Part shown: positions 1 through 7,243 of the stretch, in pieces | Position numbering within the stretch: the first letter of the stretch is position 1 | Layout of the letters: each line of letters starts with the position of its first letter | Assembly (NCBI GenBank): GCA_016713735.1 | Contig: JADJOP010000035.1 | Location: forward strand, 1 to 22,021 | DNA length: 22,021 nt | Reading direction: 5' to 3' | From: Bryobacterales bacterium | GTDB lineage: Bacteria; Acidobacteriota; Terriglobia; Bryobacterales; Bryobacteraceae | Made by a program: the position numbers and the translations under genes | Notes under the pieces: model-generated | Told to the model about the DNA's origin: nothing | The model's input: the letters and a program-made list of their open reading frames with translations, nothing else | Databases searched by the model: none

Positions 1-531
1 GGCAACCTCCTCGGCGGCGAACAGCACGGCACATCGAAGCCGTCGGCTACGACATGTATTTGAAGCTCCTCGATAAACCATGCGAAACTGCGCGGCTGAA
101 ACCGTCGCCCTTTACAAAATCCACGCCACCCTCAACCTCGGCCTCGACTCCGCATCCCCTACACTTTCATCGGCGACGAAACCCAACGCCTGCGCCTACA
201 AGCGCATCGTCGAGCCGCCAACGCCGACGAGGCCCGCCTGAATTCTCGAAGAGCTGGGAAGACCGCTGCACGCACGCCGCCGCCCGATTCCCTCCGCCTG
301 CTGCTGCGCTTTTGCCGTGTTGAAGAGCGGCGCCGAAAAGTCACTATCGAAATAATCGACCGCCGCGGCGGGAGCCATCAACGTGGGTTCCACCGGCTCC
401 TGCGGGGTCGACCCATGCATCTGGAAGTCGTCCGCGCCCCCAGGGGCATCGTTCTTGCTGGCGTCCTGCGCGTGCCGTTGCCCTCGGGCGCAACACCCGC
501 CGCGGTGCTCCGAAAGCGCCGACGCCTGTAG
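1..531 (+). CDS. mfd: Transcription-repair coupling factor Mfd, C-terminal end (partial, frameshifted)
   Basis: This is the 3' end of the gene for the ATP-dependent translocase that removes RNA polymerase stalled at DNA lesions and recruits UvrA. The start lies outside the window. Across three frames the translation reads GNLLGGEQHG, then EAVGYDMYLKLLD, then IHATLNLGLD, DETQRLRLYKRIV, EDRC-PPPDSLRLLLRF, TIEIIDRRGG and finally VVRAPRGIVLAGVLRVPLP. That order matches the last helicase motif region followed by the C-terminal regulatory (D7) domain of Mfd. At least four indels are needed to join the pieces. The frame holding the last recognisable segment stops at 529-531, which I take as the natural end. 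The gene converges on the di-heme oxidoreductase gene, with about 48 bases between the two stops. Family assignment is firm; the exact stop is less so. Confidence 0.82.
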
Positions 532-579
532 TGGGCCTCCTTTAGTAGCGCCTGCGAAGGCTCATCTACAAACAGCCCT

Positions 580-2136
580 CTACAACTGGTTATCTGGAAT
601 CGGCAACACCTCCTCTCTTGGAGTTCTCTCGTCCACCACGCGGTGAGCCAGTTCCGGCGGCACCTGCAGCGTCCTCAGGAACTCGATGATCGCGTCCTGA
701 TCCGCCGCCCGAGACCGAGAACGCATTGCGCGAAGGCGCCCCTCGCCGCCAGCGCGCCAGAATCGAACCGCGCATGGTCGTGCACATGCCGTGATGCATG
801 TAGGGCGGTGAGTTGGCCGCGTCCCACAGCCGCTTCGTCAGGAACCGGCAGTTGCCTCCGAAGAAGGCCGCCGATCCGGCCGCCTGCTGCATGTCCAGCG
901 GTTCCGGTGCGTCCAGCGGCCCAGCCCCGCCGCACATGTTGTGCAGCTTCATGTCGGTGTACGCCGGCACAGCCACCGTGCCTAAAAACGGTTCCCAACC
1001 GCAACCTCGGCAAGGCAGCAGCGCCGAGTTGAGATCGCAGTCCACCGGCGTACGGCCGGCGTCGCGTTGCCGCCAGGTTGTACGGATTCGGCTCCGTGAA
1101 CTGGGCGCGCCATAGCTCAGCAGCGACGGCGTGTGGCACAAAGCGCAGCCCGCCGTCTCAAACAGTCTCGCCGCGCAACACCGCCGCCTCCACCTCCGGC
1201 ACGTTCGGAATCACCTCGCCCCCGGCGCGGCCATCACCGCCCGAAACAGCGTCGCCGCCGTCACGTCGTCCTTCGTCAACTCATTCACAAACCCATCGCC
1301 GTCGGCATCCACCCTCCCCAAACCGCTCCACCGATTGAATCCCCATGGTGATGGTCGCAAGCATTGTTCGTAAATCCCCGCGCAGCGACACCACGCGCGC
1401 CGGCCCGTGCCACGGCCGGATGAGCAAACTCGGCCCCTCCTGCCCGTTCGTTCCCGGCTCAGCGCCCCAGGACCTCCACCTTCGAAACATCCCACGCCCC
1501 ATCGGCCCGCCGCGAGAGTTCGCCAAAGCACACCCTTCGCCCGCAGCGCCGCGGCTCTGTCCGGGCGACTGGTGCGCGAATCGCCCGCAAGTCGGCCGTC
1601 ATTCGCCGCGCCAGCATCTCCAGATAGCATGCCCCAAACATCCCCGGCGTCGACGGAAATTCGACGCATCTCCTGCAGATAATGGCTGCTTCCCGACTCC
1701 GGTAGCGCCCGCGGCCTGGGATGAGATCCTTCTCGTCCAGCGTCACAAAGTCGAACCGCTGCCCCAAAACGAACACGTTCCCCACAAAGTCCCCACTGCC
1801 GCCCGCAATCCCAAACGGCCCGTCATGACACCCGCTGCACGCGTTCGCGTCCGGACCGCTCAGCCGGTTGAACGACCGCATTCCCGTCAGCGGCGACGCC
1901 GGATCGCTCACGGCTTGCCGGCCCCTTCGTGAGCGGCACCCACGCCCTCCTGGTCGGTCCAATTCGCCACGAACAGCGATTGCCCGTGGCGCAACACCTG
2001 CCCAGCGGCAACCGCCGCTTCGCCCGCCGCCGGTGCCTGGCCGGCAGCACCTGCTTTGCCAATCAGCGCCGCCGTCTGGCCATCCAAGCTCCGGCGCATT
2101 CGCCAGCGCCCGAAAACACAACAGCGTGATCTTCAT
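580..2136 (-). CDS. DHOR-family di-heme oxidoreductase (putative peroxidase), frameshifted
   Basis: Reconstructed as one exported c-type cytochrome of the DHOR family (also called predicted thiol oxidoreductase). The start at 2136 has an AAGGAG ribosome site about ten bases upstream and a short signal-like peptide beginning MKITLLCF. The first heme motif, CSGCH, sits in NRLSGPDANACSGCHDGPFG. The second, CALCH, sits in TAGCALCHTPSLLS near 1130. After it come VPAYTDMKLHNMCGG, RFLTKRLWDAANSPPYMHHG and DQDAIIEFLRTLQVPPEL, the typical end of the family, stopping at 580-582. Pieces lie in all three frames, with at least six indels. The family is thought to be periplasmic and to transfer electrons between its hemes; the substrate is unknown. 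It follows truA on the same strand. No close maturation genes are visible. Confidence 0.78.
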
Positions 2137-2221
2137 CTTTTGACCGGCTCCTTCTAAGGAACACCACCAGCCCTCTCAAGCTGTGCACTTCTGCCTTGCA
2201 ATCCCCCTGCCAGCCCGCCGC

Positions 2222-2977
2222 TTACTTCCCCTGCCTGACTTCACCTCTCGCCAGAACAACCCCGAAGCCGGCGCCGTCCACGCCGCCCATCAATAATTCC
2301 CCCGCACCGCGCTTTCAACAGCCGGCTCAAACTGCTCCATCGAAGCTCACCAGCCCGATCTTCACCAGCACGCCCACAACCGCCGCACCATTCTCCACAG
2401 ATAATGGGAGGCCTCAATCCGAAACACGATCATTCCATCCTGTTCCTCCACGTCCGCACTCTCCACTACCAATCGTCGATTCCCCTTTGGAAGGATCCTC
2501 CGCGCGAAAGCACGCAAAATCATGCCGCCCGCTGAGTTTTGCGGCAGCCTCGCGCATCCTCCCCACATCCAGCGGCTCCTTCACCCACCACACATACTTC
2601 TTCGAAAAGGCAGTCTTCCGCGTCGCGATCTGGTAAGTGTAGACCCGCGCCACTGCATCGCGCCGGGCATGAAAGCTCGCCGCCGCCTCGTGCACTTCCA
2701 ACACGGCAATGTCGTACGGCAATCGCTTGTTTAGTTCCGCCATGATCCGCTGCGGCGGGTGGACCTCCCGCGCCGCCACCCGCAGATGCGCCACCTGTGC
2801 CGCCGCATGCACCCCGGCATCGGTCCGTCCCGAGCCCATCACTTCCACCCCGGCCTGGAAAAACTCCTGCGCCGCGCCAATCAGGTCGCCCATCACCGTG
2901 CGCGCATTGGCCTGCGCCTGCCAGCCGCTGTACCGCGTCCCGTCGTACTCCAACGTCAATTTGTAGGTCTTCTTCAT
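2222..2977 (-). CDS. truA: tRNA pseudouridine(38-40) synthase TruA, frameshifted
   Basis: Cytoplasmic enzyme that isomerises uridines 38-40 in the anticodon arm of many tRNAs. The start at 2977 gives MKKTYKLTLEYDGTRYSGWQ, the standard TruA opening. The catalytic aspartate is D53 in GSGRTDAGVHA. Next come AELNKRLPYDIAVL, FHARRDAVARVYTYQI and GRHDFACFRAEDPSKGES. The frame then changes near 2490 and the protein continues VESADVEEQDGMIVFRIEASHYLWRMVRRL, changes again near 2372 to VGVLVKIGLV, and ends with TAPASGLF, the usual C-terminal motif. The stop is uncertain: TAA at 2222-2224 gives a family-like short tail, while another frame runs to 2176. Length is about 250 residues, normal for TruA. It lies upstream of the DHOR gene and diverges from the SurA-like gene. 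Confidence 0.88.
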
Positions 2978-3031
2978 TTCCCTGCCCTGCCTGTCTCCCA
3001 ACCGCACACCCCCCGTGGCGAAACCGCCCAC

Positions 3032-3061
3032 TTCTCAAAACTCCGATCCTTGTCGGATAAT
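3032..3061 (+). promoter_or_regulatory. Possible promoter of the SurA-like gene, close to the start codon
   Basis: GATAAT at 3056-3061 resembles a -10 box and TTCTCA at 3032-3037 is a weak -35 match, 18 bases apart. Transcription would then begin within a base or two of the ATG at 3069, giving a leaderless or nearly leaderless message. GGAG at 3062-3065 lies only three bases from that ATG, too close for normal use. This is pattern matching only. Confidence 0.2.
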
Positions 3062-3068
3062 GGAGCGT

Positions 3069-4203
3069 ATGAAGAAGTACCTTCTGGCAACCGTGGCCTG
3101 CGCCGCTCTTTGGCAACTTGCGCCGCCGATGTCGAACTGCTCGAAGAGATTATCGCCAAGATCAACGGCGATATCATCACCCGCACCGAGATTGAGAAGT
3201 CGCGCTGGCAGCTTCGCGCCGAACTCAGCCAGCGCGGACTGAAGGGCGAACAGCTCGAAGCCGAGTTCAGGAACGCGAACGGGCATCTCGCCTCGCGCAT
3301 TGATCAGCTCCTGCTGCAGCAAAGGCCGCGACCTCAGTGTCAACGTCGACGCCGAAGTGAGCAAGCAGGTCAACGAGATCATGCGCCAGCACAAGATCAC
3401 CGACCCCGAGGAACTGGCCAGAGCTCGTCCGCGAGCAGACCGGCCACTCTTCGAGGACTACAAGAACGGAGATGAAAACTCGATGATCACGCAGCGCGTC
3501 ATCCAGCAGGAGGTCGGCAGCAAGATCAACATCCCCAAGTCTGAGAAGGAAGCCTACTACAACGAGCACAAGAAGGACTTCGAGCGCGAAGAGCGCCTCT
3601 TCCTGCGCGAACTGCTCGTCAGCACCGAAGGCAAGGACGCCGCCGGCGTCGCCGCCGCGCAAAAGAAAGCCACCGATCTGGTGGCTCGCGCCCGCAAAGG
3701 CGAGAAGTTCCCTGACCTCGTCCGCGACAACTCCGACGCCGCCTCGGCCCGCGAAGACGGTTTCATCGGCGCCTTCAAGCGCGGCGACTTGAAGAAGGAG
3801 CTCGAGGACATCCTCTGGACCCAGCAGCGCAACTTCGTCACTGACCCCATTAAGCTCGAAAACGGATTCCTCATCCGCAAGATCGAAGAGCGCCACAAAG
3901 CCGGCCTCGCCGCCCTCGAAGAGGTGGGAAAGCGAGATCTCCGAAAAGCTCTACATGACGCGCTTCCAGCCCAAGATCCGCGAATTCCTCACCGCCCTTC
4001 GCCAGGACGCCTTCCTCGAAATCAAGGACGGTTGGGCCGACTCCTCCGCCGCTCCGGGCAAGGAAACCCGCTGGACCGACCCTGCCCAGCTCAAGCCCGA
4101 AACCGTCACCAAGGAAGAGGTCGCCGCCAACCCGCGCCGCAAGCGCCTGCTCTGGCTCGTCCCCATCCCCGGCACCAAGAGTACCCCCAAGGAAGACCAG
4201 TAA
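3069..4203 (+). CDS. SurA-like periplasmic peptidyl-prolyl isomerase, frameshifted
   Basis: Exported foldase for outer-membrane proteins. The start at 3069 gives a signal peptide MKKYLLATVACAALWQLA. Then follow the SurA N-terminal chaperone segment (EEIIAKINGDIITRTEIEKS, LRAELSQRGL, QVNEIMRQHKI, SMITQRVIQQEVGSKINIP), the linker YYNEHKKDFEREERLFLREL, and a parvulin (PpiC) domain with ARKGEKFPDLVRDNSD, DGFIGAFKRGDL and LENGFLIRKIEER. The tail PKIREFLTALRQDAFLEIKDG ends at the TAA at 4201-4203. Frame changes occur near 3120, 3320, 3430, 3465 and 3930, so the gene is reconstructed from several pieces. Length would be about 380 residues. It is the first gene of a plus-strand run into the YhaM-like gene. 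It could equally be called PrsA or PpiD-like; SurA fits best because there is no lipobox or TM anchor. Confidence 0.8.
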
Positions 4204-4212
4204 CGTACCGCC

Positions 4213-4229
4213 ACCGGCGCGAGGCCGGT
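4213..4229 (+). other. Short hairpin between the SurA-like and YhaM-like genes
   Basis: ACCGGC (4213-4218) pairs perfectly with GCCGGT (4224-4229) around a five-base loop. It fills the 33-base gap between the two genes and ends eight bases before the yhaM ATG, where no clear Shine-Dalgarno sequence is present. There is no T-tract, so it is not an ordinary terminator. It could stabilise the 3' end of the upstream message or affect translation of the next gene. Confidence 0.35.
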
Positions 4230-4236
4230 CCATTTC

Positions 4237-5354
4237 ATGAAATCCATCTACATCCGCGACCTCCAGCCTGGGGCGCAAATCACCTCCATTTTTCTTGTCC
4301 AGTCCAAGGAGGTGCGTCAGAAAAAGTCAGGCGAGCCCTATCTCTCGCTGCAGCTCTCCGACAAGTCCGGCGACGTCGACGCCAAGATGTGGGACAACGT
4401 CGAACAAGTTGTCGAGACCTTCGAGAAAAACGACTTCGTCAGAGTCTCCGGCCTGCCCAGCGTCTACAACAACCGCCTTCAGTTCACCATCCACAAAATG
4501 GTGCGTGCCTCCGACGACCAGGTCGATTTCGGCGACTTCTTTCCCGCCTCCTCCCGCGACCGCGACGAAATGCTCGCCGAGTTGCGCTCGATCATCGCCG
4601 GCATGGCCAACCCCCACCTGCGCGGCCTGCTCGAAGCCATCTTCGCCGACGAGTCCATCGCCACGCGCTATAAGACCGCCCCCGCCGCCAAGTCCATCCA
4701 CCACGCCTGGCTCGGCGGCCTCATCGAACACGTGCTCAGCCTCTGCACGCTCTGCAAGATCGTCTGCCCGCACTACCCGCATGTCGACGGCGACCTCGTC
4801 CTCACCGGCGCCATCCTCCACGACATCGGCAAAATCGAAGAGCTCAGCTACGACCGTGGCTTCGGCTACACCGCCGACATCGCCAGTTGATCGGCCACAT
4901 TCAAATCGGCGTCGCCCTGGTCAACGACAAGATCGCCCAGATCCCCGATTTCCCGCCCAAGCTCAAGCTGCTGCTCAGCCACATGATCCTCAGCCACCAC
5001 GGCGAGCTCGCCTTCGGCTCTCCCAAGGTGCCCGTCTTCGCCGAGGCCATGCTCCTCCACCATCTCGATAACCTCGACTCGAAGATGGAGACCATCCGCG
5101 GCGCCATCGAGCGCGACAAGGTGATGGAAGGCAATTGGACCGGGTGGAACTCCATCCTCGAACGTGCCCTGCTCAAAAAGGAACGCTTCCTCGACGACTC
5201 CCCAGCCCCGGCCCGCCCCGCCACGCCGCATGCGCCCGTCTCGCCCGCCCCGGCGGCTCAGGGAAGCGCTCATTCCAGCACGCGCCGCCAGCGCCCCGAC
5301 CCCGGCCCCTCCCTGTTCGCCGGCCGTCTCAACGACGCCCTCAAGGGAGAGTAA
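4237..5354 (+). CDS. yhaM: YhaM-like 3'-5' exoribonuclease (OB fold + HD domain), one frameshift
   Basis: Cytoplasmic metal-dependent nuclease that trims RNA (and possibly DNA) from the 3' end. Residues 12-90 form an OB-fold nucleic-acid binding domain (ITSIFLVQSKEVRQKKSGEPYL, LQLSDKSGDVDAKMWDN). The HD phosphohydrolase part follows: IHHAWLGGLIEHV near 154-166 and the metal-binding HD pair in ILHDIGKIEEL at 195-196. One indel near 4886 moves the frame, and the protein continues QLIGHIQIGVALVNDKI, LLSHMILSHHGELAFGSP and LHHLDNLDSKMETI, all standard for the YhaM/Cbf1 family. The C-terminal 50 residues are rich in Pro, Ala and Arg and look disordered. Total is about 372 residues. The TAA at 5352-5354 lies three bases before the blaI-like ATG, so the two genes are probably co-transcribed. 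Confidence 0.88.
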
Positions 5355-5357
5355 CTC

Positions 5358-5743
5358 ATGCGCCGCCCCGGTCCGCCGCGCGAGCTTCCCCCGCCGCTGG
5401 AAATCGAGTGCATGAAATCGCTCTGGCGTCTGGGCGAGGCCAGCGTCAAACAGGTGCGCGAGGAGATGCTCTTCCGAAAGCAGCTCGCCTACACCACTGT
5501 GATGACGCTCCTCGAACGCCTCGTCAAACGCGGTCGCGCCCAGCGCCGCAAACAGGGCCGGGCGTTTCTCTATTCCCCCTTGGCAACGCAAGCGGAATTG
5601 CGTAGGCTCGCAGTGGAGGAACTGCTCCTGCTCCACTTCGATGGTTCGCGCGAAGAGTTGCAGGTTTATTTTAAATGGCGCGCCCGCACGCCGAGGAACT
5701 CCCCGAGGCCGACGAAACGCGCCTGGATACAACCCTGCTGTAA
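5358..5743 (+). CDS. blaI: BlaI/MecI/CopY-family transcriptional repressor, one frameshift near its end
   Basis: Small dimeric winged-helix repressor. The protein begins MRRPGPPRELPPPLEIECMK and continues LWRLGEASVKQVREEM, RKQLAYTTVMTLLERLVKRG and KQGRAFLYSPL, the DNA-binding fold of BlaI-type regulators. The C-terminal part (LAVEELLLLHFDGSREEL) matches their dimerisation helices. An indel near 5690 moves the frame to EELPEADETRLDTTLL, stopping at TAA 5741-5743. That gives 128 residues, the usual family length; without the shift the open frame runs on to 5795 with an unconvincing tail. A GGGAG ribosome site lies inside the end of yhaM. In other bacteria these repressors are inactivated by a BlaR1/MecR1 sensor peptidase, but none is visible in the window. 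The target is unknown; the downstream membrane protein gene is one candidate. Confidence 0.85.
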
Positions 5744-5905
5744 GGCCCTCGACTCCGGCTGGTTCGAGCCGGTGCAAAGGAGAGGCTGCCCGTGACGCTT
5801 GTTGATCGCCCCCACCCTCCCGGCCATCCCTGCGTCCCCACAGCGCTACGCCCGCTCCCCGCGGCTGCGAACACCTCCGCGCGGAGCAGACTGGAGTCCT
5901 ACCCC

Positions 5906-6938
5906 ATGGCCTCACCCGGAACTGTCACCATCGCTCCCTTTGAGGGAGACAAAGTCCTGAAAATGATCAAGGCCGCCGCGCTCACCCACGCCATCGCCGA
6001 AACCGCCCGCATGGAGTGGAAGTCCTACGACGAGAGCACCGTCCTCAACGCCCTCTATGCGCTCGGCTCGCTCTGGGGCAAAGAGCGCCCAGGCTATGTG
6101 GATGTCCACGTCGCCTCGGCCCGCGAGGTTCTGCCGCGCTACGAACAGGTGCTCGATCAGTACCTCTCGGCGCTGGTCCGCTCCCTCGCCCAGGGCCCCG
6201 TCGAGGTGCACAACTGCCTCCACCGCATCGAGCGGATTCACGACATCGATCGCGATAAGGTCCAGTCGATGCTCCAGGACGGCCATCTCATTAACCAGCA
6301 GGTCGCCCTCGAACTGGGGGAGGTGGTTCAGCAACTGGCCGCCATCCGCGCCGCCTCCACCATCGCCTTCACCCTGCTCGGCGGCGGCGTGGCCCTCTAC
6401 TCGCTCGCGCTCGGCACAGGCGCGGCCCTTGGCACGGCAGGCTACGCCGCCAGCGCCGCCGCCTTCACGCCCACCGCCTCGGCCGCCGGCTTTCTCGGCA
6501 TGGGCTACGGCATCACCGGCTCCGTCGTGAAGAGCTGGTATGAAGTGCCCAACGCCCAGGCGCTTGCTATCTCCACCGCCGCCGAAGCCGGAAAGACCGC
6601 CCTCAGAGCGGTCCCCGGCAAGCTCGCCGACCAACTCGTCCAAGGCGCTCGCACACGCCCCGACCCGCCCCGACGCTCTGCCACCTTTCTCTACTCCGCC
6701 ATCCGCCGCCGCGCCCAAGAGGTCCAGATGATGGCCGAGGGCCGAGCCCGCCAGCGCGCGGAGCAGACGCTGGGCCGGTTCCACTCCTGCAACGTCGCCG
6801 CTCACACGGCATCGGGGTCTCAAGCTCAAGGTCGGCGCAGGCGCATTTCTGCAGGGCTTCCTCGTCGTCTTCCTCGCCTATCAGGACATGCGGGACGCCG
6901 TCGAAGAGTACACCAAAACCGTGGAGTCCGTTCGCTAG
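5906..6938 (+). CDS. Unrecognised membrane protein with glycine-rich hydrophobic hairpin, frameshifted near its end
   Basis: I do not recognise this family. The ATG at 5906 has GGAG about ten bases upstream; an in-frame GTG at 5792 would add an unlikely Pro/Arg-rich leader. Residues 1-145 are soluble and mostly helical (ALTHAIAETARMEWKSYDES, VLPRYEQVLDQYLSALVRSL, LINQQVALELGEVVQQLAAI). Residues 152-208 are hydrophobic and rich in Gly and Ala (IAFTLLGGGVALYSLALG, then AAGFLGMGYGITGSVV), like a glycine-zipper or pore-forming hairpin. A basic amphipathic stretch follows to about residue 291. An indel between about 6775 and 6822 moves the frame to GLKLKVGAGAFLQGFLVVFL, a further hydrophobic helix, then DAVEEYTKTVESVR and TAG at 6936-6938. 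About 343 residues. No signal peptide is evident. It follows the blaI-like gene by about 160 bases and may share its control. Confidence 0.6.
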
Positions 6939-7016
6939 CCACCCTGCGCCGCCGTCGGCCTCACCTCCCCGCCCCCTTGGCAACGGCGGGCGATTGGCGT
7001 AGCCTCCTAAAGTAGA

Positions 7017-7058
7017 AGGCCTGCTCGCGCCGCTGTTGATTCAGCGGCGATCAGGCTT
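7017..7058 (+). terminator. Long two-part hairpin, terminator-like
   Basis: An outer stem AGGCCTG (7017-7023) pairs with CAGGCTT (7052-7058) with one G-U pair. After a small internal loop, an inner stem CGCCGCTG (7028-7035) pairs perfectly with CAGCGGCG (7042-7049) around TTGATT. Only three T residues follow, so termination efficiency is doubtful. It is placed well for ending the upstream membrane-protein transcript, but could also be a structured RNA element. Confidence 0.45.
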
Positions 7059-7143
7059 TCGTCACTGGCGCTCTCTGAGCGCTCAAAGAGATGAGCGGCC
7101 AATCGAAATGACCGTCTGCGCGTCGTTCATCACAAGGTTCACT

Positions 7144-7185
7144 CCTCCGGGCGGTGTCGGCCGGAGGGTGTGGTCACACATGTGT
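7144..7185. promoter_or_regulatory. Two inverted repeats upstream of the TonB receptor, possible operator
   Basis: CCTCCGG (7144-7150) and CCGGAGG (7161-7167) form a perfect 7-bp inverted repeat with a ten-base spacer. Eight bases further on, ACACATGTGT (7176-7185) is a perfect ten-base palindrome. Both lie just upstream of the possible -10 box at 7210. The palindrome is the right size for a dimeric repressor, but no regulator can be assigned. BlaI-type operators usually have TACA/TGTA half-sites, which this only partly resembles. Confidence 0.3.
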
Positions 7186-7209
7186 CGGGCAAACCCGTCA
7201 CGTGGCTGT

Positions 7210-7215
7210 TATGAT
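7210..7215 (+). promoter_or_regulatory. Possible -10 box of the TonB receptor promoter
   Basis: TATGAT lies 29 bases before the receptor ATG. No good TTGACA-like -35 box is present at the usual distance, so activator-dependent or alternative-sigma control is possible. An AAGGGG sequence at 7223-7228 is the only ribosome-site-like motif before the ATG and is rather distant. Confidence 0.3.
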
Positions 7216-7243
7216 GTCAAGTAAGGGGTCAACCTAAACAACT

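Larger units (their letters stand above)
6939..7243. other. Non-coding leader region of the TonB receptor gene, rich in hairpins
   Basis: No convincing gene lies in these 305 bases. They hold a long two-part hairpin (7017-7058), a GCGCTC-TCT-GAGCGC hairpin at 7068-7082, a 7-bp inverted repeat at 7144-7150/7161-7167, a 10-bp palindrome at 7176-7185 and a -10-like box at 7210-7215. These may combine the terminator of the upstream gene with promoter and operator elements or a structured leader for the receptor gene. Confidence 0.5.

Noticed and set aside
4866..5915. 349-residue open frame on the minus strand
   Set aside because: Antisense to the yhaM-like and blaI-like genes, both of which have clear family motifs; long antisense frames are expected in GC-rich DNA.
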